From contig NC_002678.2 in NCBI RefSeq assembly GCF_000009625.1, forward strand, positions 4,372,001-4,436,000: a DNA stretch of 64,000 bases. Reading direction: 5' to 3'. A model generated the notes under the pieces. The model saw only the letters and a list, made by a program, of their open reading frames with translations, was not told the DNA's origin and searched no databases. Source of the stretch: Mesorhizobium japonicum MAFF 303099 (GTDB taxonomy: Bacteria > Pseudomonadota > Alphaproteobacteria > Rhizobiales > Rhizobiaceae). A program made the position numbers and the translations under genes. This document shows positions 15,754-24,201 of this stretch, in pieces (positions within the stretch are counted from its first letter, which is position 1; every line of letters starts with the position of its first letter).

Positions 15754-16079
15754 CCAACCGCGCCAAGTCTCTCATGTTGTGCCTTACCGCAGCATTCGCC
15801 CTTGGCGGCATCGAATTCGAGCGCGACGGTGCTTTCGGCCTCAAGCTTGGCTTCGGCACACCCGCCGAGGCGAGGATTGGCCATCCGCTGACGCCGCTCT
15901 CCTATGCCGGCGTCGCCCGCCGGACGGCGCGCCGTGTGGCGCGGCGCACCGCATATCGGCTCAGTGTCCTGCCCGGCGGCTGTGTCTATGGGCCGTACGC
16001 CGGCGCCTACTACTATCGCTGCGGCAGCGTCTACTACGCCAGGGAAGGTGGCGTCTACGTGCAGGTCATCGTCCAGTAG
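15750..16079 (+). CDS. Small exported protein coupled to DUF2092
   Basis: 109 aa; its ATG overlaps the DUF2092 stop (ATGA). A hydrophobic N-terminus (SLMLCLTAAFALGGI) is followed by an Arg-rich stretch (ARRTARRVARRTAYR) and a Gly/Tyr-rich C-terminus, GCVYGPYAGAYYYRCGSVYY, with two cysteines that could pair. The Gly/Tyr tail resembles small secreted rhizobial proteins of unknown function. Coupled translation suggests a joint role with DUF2092 in the envelope. Confidence 0.75.
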   Translation: MTNRAKSLMLCLTAAFALGGIEFERDGAFGLKLGFGTPAEARIGHPLTPLSYAGVARRTARRVARRTAYRLSVLPGGCVYGPYAGAYYYRCGSVYYAREGGVYVQVIVQ

Positions 16080-16388
16080 AGCCCGACGCTTCGCCTTCGA
16101 TCAGGGTCTTGAGGACGTGGCCATATCGAGGCGCAACGTCCTCTTTTGGTGCGAATCGCAATTTGCAGCCGTGACTTTCAAATGTCTGCACATCGCGCCA
16201 CCACGACCCTCAGCGTCGGCACCAGCAATGTCCGCTTCTGGTAGGCGGCCAAGTCGGCCGGAATGACCGACATCAGGAGCATAGCTGCTGTTCAGATCGT
16301 GGAAGACAAGGGTCGGCTTCGGTCAATTCGAGCCCTTCCGCCGTGTGGCTACACTCTGCGAATCTCGTTGCAGCCGGAAGCGACGGGA
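16080..16388. other. Intergenic stretch with no recognisable feature
   Basis: 309 bp between the DUF2092 pair and the leftward gene ending at 16389. I see no tRNA, terminator or motif copy. It marks the change from the sulfatase locus to the phage-like right end of the element. Confidence 0.5.
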
Positions 16389-17006
16389 TTAATCGACGCG
16401 CGCCGATGAGACGGCCGCCATCCGGTTTGCGATCAGAGTAATAGCTTTGTCCGCACGCTGGATCTGATCGTCGTCAAGATGAAGCCGAAGCGGGGCCATG
16501 TCGAACAATTGACGCATAGCGTTGGCGGCGGCTCCGAAGATGCGCGGCAAGCCGGCGATCTCCAGTGACCAGCCGCGTGGCTTAACGTGTGCCAGGTCGT
16601 TCCGGAATTCGTTCAGCCTTAGAATGTCACGACTCTCGGCTTCCGTAAGCTTGAGCGTGCCGTGCATATTGTGGACGTTCGCAACATCAACAGCGCGGTC
16701 GACGAGAGTTTCGAATTCTACGATCCGGTATTGATTGGGTGGCTGACAGCCGGGAGTGTGGTTGAAATGGCCGAGCCACTGTTTCTGGTTTCTCTCCGTC
16801 AAAGCGCCTATCCCTGCCGTGCCGCTGAGCGTTTCGACCAGCGCCGCTGTCAAAGCCTGATGCATGTCGGTGATTGCAAAGAACCAGCGTTCGGCGTCAC
16901 CCGACATCGCAGTTTCGAATTCGGAAGCCGCTCTCTCACTGGCATGCACCGCCAGAAGCGCCGGACTTGTCCGCGCGTAAAGGTAATCGGCATCGCTGGA
17001 TTCCAT
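16389..17006 (-). CDS. Hypothetical protein with a HEPN-like Rx4H motif
   Basis: 205 aa from the ATG at 17006. The protein is helical, starting with MESSDADYLYARTSPALLAVHAS. Near residue 140 it has ILRLNEFRNDLAHVKPRGWS; RNDLAH fits the R-x4-H signature of HEPN domains, which are RNases in many toxin and phage-defence systems. The preceding segment (RIVEFETLVDRAVDVANVHN) could be the other bundle helices. I cannot confirm the fold, and a non-enzymatic helical protein is possible. Its divergent neighbour is a terminase small subunit, 92 bp away. No antitoxin-like partner is adjacent. Confidence 0.6.
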   Translation of the reverse strand: MESSDADYLYARTSPALLAVHASERAASEFETAMSGDAERWFFAITDMHQALTAALVETLSGTAGIGALTERNQKQWLGHFNHTPGCQPPNQYRIVEFETLVDRAVDVANVHNMHGTLKLTEAESRDILRLNEFRNDLAHVKPRGWSLEIAGLPRIFGAAANAMRQLFDMAPLRLHLDDDQIQRADKAITLIANRMAAVSSARVD

Positions 17007-17098
17007 CGCGCAAGGGTCCGTTTCAGTTCAACAGGCAAAATCATAATTTCTGATAAGGCGGAAACTCGCAACAACCGTGCCACAATAGAGTTCCGTTC

Positions 17099-17698
17099 AT
17101 GGCACTTACGCATAAGCAGCGGCGATTCGTTCAGGAATATCTAAGGTCGGAGACGGGCACAGAGGCGGCATTGCGTGCTGGCTACGCGGCGCTGTCTGCT
17201 CCCGTCACCGCATCTCGCCTGATGAACGATCCCGAGATATTGGCCGCGATTGAGGAAGGGCAACAAAAGCGGCTCGATCGCGTCGAGGTCGACGCGAACT
17301 ACTTGCTTAAGCGGCTGCACGAAGAAGTCGAAGCCGACCTAGCTGACCTCTACGACGAGGAAACGGGCGATCTTCTTCCCGTCCACCAATGGCCCGAGGT
17401 CTGGCGACGTGGGCTTGTAGCCGGGGTTGAGATTGAAGCCGTGTTCGAGGGGCGCGGTGAAGATCGCGTCCAGATAGGTACTACGAAAAAGCTTAAGCTG
17501 TCCGACCGCGCTCGCCGGATCGAAGCGCTTGGTCGTCACGTGTCGGTCGCCGCGTTCCGCGATACCCTGCAGATCAAGAGTCTGGATGGCCTTGCCGACC
17601 GACTTGCGCGCGTTTCACGCGCTCAAACCGCCCCAGACGTCGTGAACGCTGAGCCTGCTCCGGCGCTGAGGTCCGATGCGCACCATTCAACAAAATAG
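17099..17698 (+). CDS. Phage terminase small subunit-like protein
   Basis: 199 aa. The N-terminus, LTHKQRRFVQEYLRSETGTEAALRAGY followed by ASRLMNDPEILAAI, is the DNA-binding helix-turn-helix region of Terminase_2 (Nu1/TerS) proteins. It continues with a helical oligomerisation segment and an acidic DLADLYDEETGDLLP stretch typical of rhizobial TerS proteins. No large terminase, portal or capsid gene follows, so it is an orphan. As in phage satellites, such an orphan TerS could redirect packaging of a helper phage, or it may be a leftover. Confidence 0.85.
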   Translation: MALTHKQRRFVQEYLRSETGTEAALRAGYAALSAPVTASRLMNDPEILAAIEEGQQKRLDRVEVDANYLLKRLHEEVEADLADLYDEETGDLLPVHQWPEVWRRGLVAGVEIEAVFEGRGEDRVQIGTTKKLKLSDRARRIEALGRHVSVAAFRDTLQIKSLDGLADRLARVSRAQTAPDVVNAEPAPALRSDAHHSTK

Positions 17699-17816
17699 TG
17701 CGACGCATCACCACGCGTGATGCCAGCTTCACGACCAAAATCCCGATTGGAAAGAGCTGGCATCGCCGCCCGCCCATTCAAGCCTGGGAGCCCGGGGCAC
17801 TACGAACGGCCGGCGC

Positions 17817-18047
17817 TTAACGCATGTTGAAGGCGTCGCGAATGCGAAGCAGCGCCTCATCCGATATTATCTGCGCAATTATTTCTACAGTAGCGAACTC
17901 GCCAGAACCCCGTTGTTCATATAAGAAATAGCCGCTTGGGTCATTGATTTCTTGCCCTGACATGGATAGGCGGCGGTCCGTTAGGGGTGCCAAGCACAGC
18001 GTTCTTTCGTCGTCGAGTTCAACGCTGAAGTATAATTCATCCATCAT
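17817..18047 (-). CDS. Small hypothetical protein, divergent from the helicase partner gene
   Basis: 76 aa from the ATG at 18047 (GGGGAT upstream), beginning MMDELYFSVELDDERTLCL; a longer frame would cross into the neighbouring gene. It looks like a small beta-rich protein with a helical end (IIAQIISDEALLRIRDAF). Only 20 bp separate its start from the rightward gene at 18068, so the two share a regulatory region. Not recognised; it could be a regulator or immunity-type partner of the rightward pair. Confidence 0.6.
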   Translation of the reverse strand: MMDELYFSVELDDERTLCLAPLTDRRLSMSGQEINDPSGYFLYEQRGSGEFATVEIIAQIISDEALLRIRDAFNMR

Positions 18048-18067
18048 AGATCCCCGGGGGACGAAAC

Positions 18068-18793
18068 ATGCCCGAACGGAAGACTCATCGCCTTGTGCCA
18101 AAGCCACAAATCTCAGCCCGCTTTCTTGCAGACTATATGTCAGGGTCGGCGCTCAAGAGACGGTCCATCCTGATCGGATGCAAATACCAATCACTTGCCC
18201 GCGTCGTACAGCACGACGAGGCTAAGCAGAATGTATCGAAGTTTCTTCGCTCCGAGAATCCCCAAATTCTTGTACTTAAAGATGCGGCTGCAAAGCTCCG
18301 CGCGCGCATGGCCGACGATGAGTTTGAACGCGATCTCTATGATCACAATGCCGACTACATAGACCGCTTTGCTAAAGTCGCCGGAGAGATTGGACTGCCG
18401 GACGCGGAGAGGTTGATACCCGGAAAGAGCCTGGCGATCATGCTGGGCAACGTGAAGGTGAAGCCCGATATCCAGCTGCGATTTCGCCGTCTGACAAAAA
18501 CGAACAAGGTTAAGATCGGCGCGGCAACCTTGCGCTACGCCAAGGGCAAGCCTCTGAAGGATGACACTGGCGCCTGGCAATCTGCTTTCTTGTTTGGATA
18601 TCTGGCTCTCGCCGAAATCGAAGAGGGGGCGGAGCCGGAGCATAAGCTCTGCATTACAATTGACGCATATTCGGGCACTTGCTTTCCCGCGCCAACAGAC
18701 AGCGTTTCAAAGTTCAAAAATATGGAAGCCGAATGCGCCGGCATTGCAGAGCGATGGGATAATTTGCCGCCACCACCAAAGGCGGTTTTCTAG
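18068..18793 (+). CDS. Unrecognised 241-aa protein, putative partner of the large helicase
   Basis: Starts at an ATG with GGGGGAC seven nt upstream. The sequence has a helical front (ISARFLADYMSGSALKRR, CKYQSLARVVQHDEAKQNV, LYDHNADYIDRFA) and a beta-rich back half with KPDIQLRFRRLTKTNKVKIG, TLRYAKGKPL, WQSAFLFGYLALAEIE and KLCITIDAYSGTCFPAP. The order PD...K in a beta context is loosely reminiscent of restriction-type nuclease folds, but I see no convincing catalytic set. It precedes a 1114-aa SF2 helicase in the same direction, 308 bp away. The pairing of a small unknown protein with a big helicase is a common plan of defence systems; this reading is inference. Confidence 0.7.
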   Translation: MPERKTHRLVPKPQISARFLADYMSGSALKRRSILIGCKYQSLARVVQHDEAKQNVSKFLRSENPQILVLKDAAAKLRARMADDEFERDLYDHNADYIDRFAKVAGEIGLPDAERLIPGKSLAIMLGNVKVKPDIQLRFRRLTKTNKVKIGAATLRYAKGKPLKDDTGAWQSAFLFGYLALAEIEEGAEPEHKLCITIDAYSGTCFPAPTDSVSKFKNMEAECAGIAERWDNLPPPPKAVF

Positions 18794-19101
18794 AGCCAGG
18801 GGTCTGTCAATGAATTGGGCGTGGCATTACCGTACCTTATCAAACGTTCATCTGGGACGTGTCCAACCAATCGCCTAGAGCCCAATTTAGGGAACGTGCA
18901 ACCCCTCCGAATTCTTGCTAGCGTTGAGAAAACAGGCCTTGCGCAGACTGAATATTGATATAGCCAAAGTTTGGCTGCTGAAGGATATTCAGCATTGTTT
19001 GAGGGGCATAGGTTGAAAACAACTGGCAGGCAGGAACATCCCGCGAAACGTCGGCTCGGCGTTGGAAATTGCATTTACTTCATCTGGACCGATGGGGCCG
19101 C
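18794..19101. other. Gap before the helicase gene, nothing recognised
   Basis: 308 bp without a convincing gene. It is relatively A/T-rich near 18950-19020 and may hold the helicase promoter. No clear hairpin terminator after the 241-aa gene. Confidence 0.4.
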
Positions 19102-22100
19102 ATGAGGCTGGACGATCTGATTTTCGATAAGAGAACGTCGATAAGCGCTTTGACAAAGCCGCTTATAGACCGTGCCGGCTTTCGCAGAGATATGGGCCAG
19201 CTTGGGCGCTACGGCTTCTGGTCGCAGGCCGGCGCGAGTCCTCACCTATGGGAGCATCAGAAGGTGGCAATCGGAACGGTTGTTGCTTATCTGAATGCCA
19301 ATCGGACGATCCCCGAGCGGCCTGAGCACCAGGAAGCTGCCTTGCTCAAGCTTCCCACGGGTACGGGGAAATCGGGCATTATCGCCGTGTTGTCGCGATG
19401 CCTGCCGGGCGTGCGTAAGGTGCTGGTGCTCACGCCGCGCGAGGCGCTGACCAAACAGCTCTTGAAGGACATTCGTTTCAGATTCTGGGGCCATATTGGT
19501 TACTCAGTCAACGACGGCCAACTGTTCACGGCGGTGGCGGATTCTTTCGGGGAGAACCTTGAGACCGTTTACACTGAGACATTCTTGCCGAGCCGCTGCG
19601 CTGCGCTGCATGTTCATCTCGAAAACGCCGACCGAGCGGTGCTGGTCGGAACGCATCAGGCACTGGACAAGATACGGCGAACGGCGCTTAAAGACGGAGG
19701 TGTCTGCGCCCGGCTCCTAGAACGGATCAAGGAAACCTTTGACCTAATCATTGTCGATGAAGGCCACTACGAGCCGGCGGTTTCGTGGTCGCACGGGGTT
19801 CGCGACTTCAACTTGCCGACGCTCCTCCTTAGCGCGACGCCCTACCGAAACGACTATAAATCGTTCCGAGTCAGGGGGCGTTTCCTGTTCAACTATCCTT
19901 ATGCCGAGGCCGTCGCGGACCGGATCATACGGCCTGTGGAAGTCATTGTCCCCAACGATGACCATGCTAGCGGAGGGGACGCGGTGAGCCGGTTTGTGGC
20001 GCTGCTTCGATCAGAGCTTTTTGCGCGCCTTCAAACAACGGACCGGTGGTTCAAGAACGACGGCACGCTGCCGAAAGTCATGGTTCGCGCCGATGACCTC
20101 GATACTCTGGAGGCGCTTCAGAGCGCCATAAATGCGGCCTTCGGCACGAGGTCGGTTCTGATTCACGATCGCGCGAAAAAGACAGATCAGAATCACGACA
20201 GGTTCACTTCAGTTTCGTCCGCTGCCTCCGCTCGGCCGGATGCTCAATTCTGGATACATCAATTCAAGCTTATGGAAGGTATCGACGATTCGTCCTTTGT
20301 TGCTGTGGCGATCTTCGATCTTATGGGCAACGCCCGTCAGCTTGTGCAGCAGATCGGCCGTGCTACACGCTATTCCAACGGCGATCGCAGAGTAAAGCAG
20401 ACTGGCTGGGTTATCGCTTCGCCTGCTAATGCGAGGCGCATTCGAACGTCCTGGGAGCGCTACACCGCGTATGAGGTTTACGCGGCCGACAACGTTGCTT
20501 TCATCGTGAGCAACGAGGTGACGCTGCCCGACAGGCTCCTCAACCTCATGGCCGAGTACCAATATATCGGAGGAGAGTTTCGTGGGCGCTTCGAAATCGA
20601 GGCTCCGCTTGCCGCCGGAGATATACAGCTTCCACAATCAGCGGCAGTGCTGCGAATGAGCGAGCCTTTCGCCGACATCTTAGCGCTAGGGCCACAGATC
20701 GAAGAAGCGATACTCGATGAGGATAGATTCAAGATAACGCCCATTGAGGGCATGCCGGCCAACACAATCGGGTTCTCTTACTACGCCTGGCGCAACTCGC
20801 CCCTACTTATCGACCGCTTCTTCTCGGAATGGAAGTTGGGAATTTTCATCGCCGTCCGGCAGGACGAGTTCGTCCTTATGCACGATACGGAAGGCCTCGT
20901 CGTAGACATGGCTAAGCTCGGTCTCAAGCGCGCAGACCGGGCGCTGCTCGAAAAGGCGTTTCCGGAGGCGGATGTAGGGACGCCCACGAAGCTGTCGCGC
21001 CTCTCGTTTACCTCGCTTGAAATGTCGCAGCAGGCGATCCGCAGCATGGCCGTCAGGACGCGCTCCTTCGAGAAAGTGTTCACCGACCTGCTCGACCCGT
21101 CCCTCGTTCCGGCATCCGCGTTCGGGTTTGTCAACGGCGGCGCGAGATATGTTGGCTTTCTACGCTCGCGGATCAGAGATGCCGCCGAACGGAATGTGCC
21201 AGTACAGGAATATGTTGATTGGACCGCCCAAGTCGCAGCCGAGCTGCGAGATGAAGAGAGAACGCGAAGCGACGTATTCGGACGATATGCTCAGGTGGTC
21301 GAAGGCCTCTCACTGGCCGAAGCCACACCGGCTTCCATCCTGCTGGACTTCTCAAAGGACGGATTTGCTGACGCGCAGGACGACGATGCTGCCGCTCAGG
21401 GAGACGGAAATCCTGAGGTCGATTACGATGATCTCTGCGCGGATGTTGATCAGGAGACCGGCGAGTTCACAATCAAGATTGGAGGCGCCGATATTCCGTG
21501 CTCGATCGAGTACCGTGAAGATGCGGGTAAGTATCGTCTCAAGAGCGAAGCGTTAAATGATCGGTTCCGGCCAGATAGAACGGACGACAGGCGGCAGCCG
21601 CAGACACTCGTGCAGCGCCTCAATCAAAGTCAGTCTTTCCGAATCATCGTTCAAAGAAACGGCGTCGTTTATTCGGAGGGACGGTTCTACGAGCCCCGTC
21701 TGCGATGGACCGGCGAGGGCGGCGCAAAGCCGATCCTGGACTACATTTTTTCGGCAGCATGCTTGCGGCATGTAACTTCCGAGAAGGGCGAGGCGATTTT
21801 CGGGGGAGATAGAAACGGGTGGTATAAGACATCCATCTTCGGCTTATTCTCCGCCGTGGGCGGGCAGCAACTTGCTGCCGCCGGCATAGCTGAAGACGAC
21901 CTGACGAGGGCAATCAGCAGTTATCCCATCTGGCTCTGCGATGACGATAATCAAGAGATCACCGACTTCATCGGGCTCGATGAAGAGAGGAAGAAGCTCG
22001 TGTTTGCCCACGCCAAAATGGGAAAGCAGGAAGAAGGCGGAACTGGCTTTAACGTTTCGAGCCTCCAAGACGTTGGCCGTCAGGCGCTCGCCAGCCTCGC

Positions 22101-22446
22101 CTTTATTTCTCGGAGCGAGCCATCGCCGGTTTGGACTGCAGAACGCTGGCAATCGAATGTTCGGGCGAACACCGTCCTGCTCGACGGCCGCAACAGGATT
22201 TTCAAAGACGGTCCCGGCCTTGCTCCCGATCAGCTCAACGAAAGACTCATCCGGGCATGCCGCAATCCATCGTTTGACAAGGAAATCTGGATCGTCGGAG
22301 CGACGATGGTACGGCGCGCGGCCCTCAGCCAGGGCCTTGACGCTCCGGCTCCCAGCAATCGCTTAAGGCAATTTCTCATGCACTGGGATGCTCTTCAGAC
22401 AGGATGTGCCCGTGCGAGTGTGCGGCTGCGCCTTTTTTGCGACTAG
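19102..22446 (+). CDS. Large SF2 DEAD/DEAH-like helicase with long C-terminal extension
   Basis: 1114 aa from the ATG at 19102; an in-frame TTG at 19069 is weaker. The two RecA domains are intact: Q/N-terminal LWEHQKVAIGTVVAYL, Walker A LPTGTGKSG (GTGKS at 87-91), Walker B IIVDEGHYEP (219-222, a DEGH variant of DEAH), LLLSATPYRND (244-246) and motif VI QQIGRATR (416-423). This resembles type III restriction (Res) and defence helicases. About 690 residues follow with no motif I recognise (includes acidic AQDDDAAAQGD and EVDYDDLCADVDQETGEF). Nuclease motifs are not evident. It ends 241 bp before attR and is the last gene of the element, a typical position for defence or stabilisation cargo. Confidence 0.85.
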   Translation: MRLDDLIFDKRTSISALTKPLIDRAGFRRDMGQLGRYGFWSQAGASPHLWEHQKVAIGTVVAYLNANRTIPERPEHQEAALLKLPTGTGKSGIIAVLSRCLPGVRKVLVLTPREALTKQLLKDIRFRFWGHIGYSVNDGQLFTAVADSFGENLETVYTETFLPSRCAALHVHLENADRAVLVGTHQALDKIRRTALKDGGVCARLLERIKETFDLIIVDEGHYEPAVSWSHGVRDFNLPTLLLSATPYRNDYKSFRVRGRFLFNYPYAEAVADRIIRPVEVIVPNDDHASGGDAVSRFVALLRSELFARLQTTDRWFKNDGTLPKVMVRADDLDTLEALQSAINAAFGTRSVLIHDRAKKTDQNHDRFTSVSSAASARPDAQFWIHQFKLMEGIDDSSFVAVAIFDLMGNARQLVQQIGRATRYSNGDRRVKQTGWVIASPANARRIRTSWERYTAYEVYAADNVAFIVSNEVTLPDRLLNLMAEYQYIGGEFRGRFEIEAPLAAGDIQLPQSAAVLRMSEPFADILALGPQIEEAILDEDRFKITPIEGMPANTIGFSYYAWRNSPLLIDRFFSEWKLGIFIAVRQDEFVLMHDTEGLVVDMAKLGLKRADRALLEKAFPEADVGTPTKLSRLSFTSLEMSQQAIRSMAVRTRSFEKVFTDLLDPSLVPASAFGFVNGGARYVGFLRSRIRDAAERNVPVQEYVDWTAQVAAELRDEERTRSDVFGRYAQVVEGLSLAEATPASILLDFSKDGFADAQDDDAAAQGDGNPEVDYDDLCADVDQETGEFTIKIGGADIPCSIEYREDAGKYRLKSEALNDRFRPDRTDDRRQPQTLVQRLNQSQSFRIIVQRNGVVYSEGRFYEPRLRWTGEGGAKPILDYIFSAACLRHVTSEKGEAIFGGDRNGWYKTSIFGLFSAVGGQQLAAAGIAEDDLTRAISSYPIWLCDDDNQEITDFIGLDEERKKLVFAHAKMGKQEEGGTGFNVSSLQDVGRQALASLAFISRSEPSPVWTAERWQSNVRANTVLLDGRNRIFKDGPGLAPDQLNERLIRACRNPSFDKEIWIVGATMVRRAALSQGLDAPAPSNRLRQFLMHWDALQTGCARASVRLRLFCD

Positions 22447-22687
22447 AAGCCGTCGACTTCCAGGGCACCCGGACCACCGCGAGCGCGCTGGGGGTGACGA
22501 TTCCGTATCGCCGACGAATGTTTCGCCGACAGAGGACCTCGGTGCCAGGTTGGACCGCTAGCTGGCGTGGCGGTCAACCGTGGCGAAGATTGTTTTCCAT
22601 CGCTGAGCCAAAGGGGGTCTCCAGGGTGGACCGTTGCAGCGAGAATTTCGCTAAGTATCTGATTTCGAGCCAATTTTTGAAAGTAAG

Positions 22688-22703
22688 TGGTGCCGCTTAG
22701 GTG
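22688..22703. repeat. attR, right 16-bp direct repeat of the element
   Basis: TGGTGCCGCTTAGGTG, the last 16 nt of tRNA-Thr on the minus strand, identical to attL. 22447-22687 between the helicase and this site shows no gene. Confidence 0.85.
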
Positions 22704-22763
22704 ACTCGAACACCTGACCCCATCATTACGAATGATGTGCTCTACCAACTGAGCTAAAGCGGC
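22688..22763 (-). tRNA. tRNA-Thr, anticodon CGT
   Basis: Minus-strand 76 nt starting GCCGCTTTAGCTCAG and ending GCGGCACCA. The acceptor stem pairs GCCGCTT with AAGCGGC. The D-loop has AGTTGGTA, the anticodon loop is TTCGTAA (anticodon CGT, reading ACG), and the T-loop has GTTCGAGTC. CCA is encoded. The element lies directly against its 3' end, so the tRNA remains complete and functional. Confidence 0.97.
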
Positions 22764-23051
22764 CCGGGAGGCCAAAGCCTCCAAGATGGGCTGGGTGATA
22801 GACTCAACCGGCCGCGAATTCAAGATGCCACTTGGCAAATCATGCAAGAGCGGCCGCCACGGTCGAAACCAGGGTTTGCGCCCCCGTGTGCGCGAGAATT
22901 GCCGGCATGTTCCGATTTTGTTTGCCGGAATAGCGCCAAGATGGACTTTGGACGGCTCGTCGAGGCAGAATGCGGCCGCCCGCCCGTTGATTGATTGGTC
23001 GCCTACGGCTAACCATCACGGAAGTTTGGGCAATTTGCAGAGGGATCCCGC

Positions 23052-24197
23052 TTGGACGCGATCGAAAAAGCGATCCGGAACGCCTTGGAAAAGGGCAACG
23101 CCGAAGACCGCGCGTTCCGCGAGAAGGTCTATCGGTCGGCCTTTGCCGCGCTCGACCGTGCGCTCCAGGCCAATCCCGGCGTGACCGTGGAAGTCGCCAT
23201 CAAGCGCCGCAAGGCGATCCAGGCGACGATCACCGAAATCGAATCCGAGTTCCTGCCGGCCGTGCCTGATGTCGGCCTGGAGGTCGATGCCCCGGCGGCC
23301 GAGCCCGCGGCCACTGCGGCGCCCGCCATCGAGATCGGCGACAAGGCGCCATCGCCCACCGTCACCGTCGACAGCCCCGCGCAGCCGGCATCCGATGCGC
23401 CGCGATCGCGCGTGCTGCCGGTCGTTCCCGACATCATGCCGGACGAGACGCTTCCTGGCGTGCCGGCCATCGACATGTCCGCTCCCGCAGCGTCCGGTGC
23501 TGCCACGGAAGTGGCGCCCGATCGCGATGAGCGGCGCATACGCGGGCGCCGTCTGCCGCTGACCGCCATTTTCTTCACCGTGACCCTGCTTGCGGCGATC
23601 GGCATCGGCGTGTTCTTCGCCATCCAGACCGGCGTGTTCAAGACTGCAGCGCAGCTTAATACGGCGCCGCCCGAGGCGCCGCCAACCGTCGAGGACGACG
23701 ATTTCACCCCGGCCGACGGCGCCAACGCGCCGGCCAAGCCTGGCGCTGCGGACCAGTCGCGCAACTGGATCAATGTGTTCTCGCCGGCAGACCCGACGCA
23801 TGTCGCCGCTCCGTCGGACGCCAAGGCCTCGGTGATGAAGGACGACACCGGTCCGTTCCTGCGCATCCAGTCCGGACCCTCCGGTTCGGCGATCGCCTTC
23901 GATGTCGGGCAGGGCGTGCTGGAGAAGCTCGCCGGCAAGCACGCCGTGTTCGACATCATCGCGCGTGCCGAGGACGGCAAGGACACGCAGATCTCCGTCG
24001 ACTGCAATTTCGGCGAGCTTGGCGATTGCGGCCGCAAGCGCTACGCGGTCGGCCAGCAGCGCAACGAATATCTGTTCGACGTGCAGTTCCCCAACAAGCA
24101 CCCGGGCTCGGCCGGAACCATCGCCGTCAATTCCGATTTCGACAAGCAGGGCAAGGCGGTCGACATCTACGAGATCCGCGTCTCGATCGAGCCGTAG
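23052..24197 (+). CDS. Single-pass membrane protein of unknown function
   Basis: 381 aa from a TTG start supported by AGAGGGAT upstream and by the conserved-looking start LDAIEKAIRNALEKGNAEDR. A cytoplasmic helical N-terminus (1-70) is followed by a long Pro/Ala-rich linker, a basic stop RRIRGRRLP, one membrane helix (about 169-191, LTAIFFTVTLLAAIGIGVFFA), a second linker and a periplasmic beta-rich domain (about 250-381) with GPFLRIQSGPSGSAIAFDVG and ISVDCNFGELGDCGRKRY. Such proteins are frequent in Mesorhizobium; I know of no assigned function. It lies between tRNA-Thr and the DNA ligase, which faces it tail to tail (4 bp apart). Confidence 0.8.
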   Translation: MDAIEKAIRNALEKGNAEDRAFREKVYRSAFAALDRALQANPGVTVEVAIKRRKAIQATITEIESEFLPAVPDVGLEVDAPAAEPAATAAPAIEIGDKAPSPTVTVDSPAQPASDAPRSRVLPVVPDIMPDETLPGVPAIDMSAPAASGAATEVAPDRDERRIRGRRLPLTAIFFTVTLLAAIGIGVFFAIQTGVFKTAAQLNTAPPEAPPTVEDDDFTPADGANAPAKPGAADQSRNWINVFSPADPTHVAAPSDAKASVMKDDTGPFLRIQSGPSGSAIAFDVGQGVLEKLAGKHAVFDIIARAEDGKDTQISVDCNFGELGDCGRKRYAVGQQRNEYLFDVQFPNKHPGSAGTIAVNSDFDKQGKAVDIYEIRVSIEP

Positions 24198-24201
24198 GAC
24201 T

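Larger units (their letters stand above)
2372..22703. mobile_element. Integrative element, about 20.3 kb, inserted at the 3' end of tRNA-Thr(CGT)
   Basis: The limits are a 16-bp direct repeat, TGGTGCCGCTTAGGTG, at 2372-2387 and 22688-22703. The right copy is the 3' end of the intact tRNA-Thr gene including its encoded CCA; the left copy stands alone. Just inside the left repeat are a tyrosine integrase and an AlpA-like small regulator, then a RepA-like ATPase with iteron-like repeats. The cargo is a sulfatase locus plus phage-like and helicase genes. Gene density is lower than in the flanking chromosome, with several gene fragments. No conjugation genes and no phage structural genes are visible, so it is best called a mobilisable or satellite-like island. 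The inner cargo may have arrived in more than one step. Confidence 0.85.

Noticed and set aside
18068..18793. HamA (DUF1837) of a Hachiman defence system
   Set aside because: Length and the helicase neighbour would fit, but I do not see the conserved acidic/lysine nuclease motifs expected of HamA.
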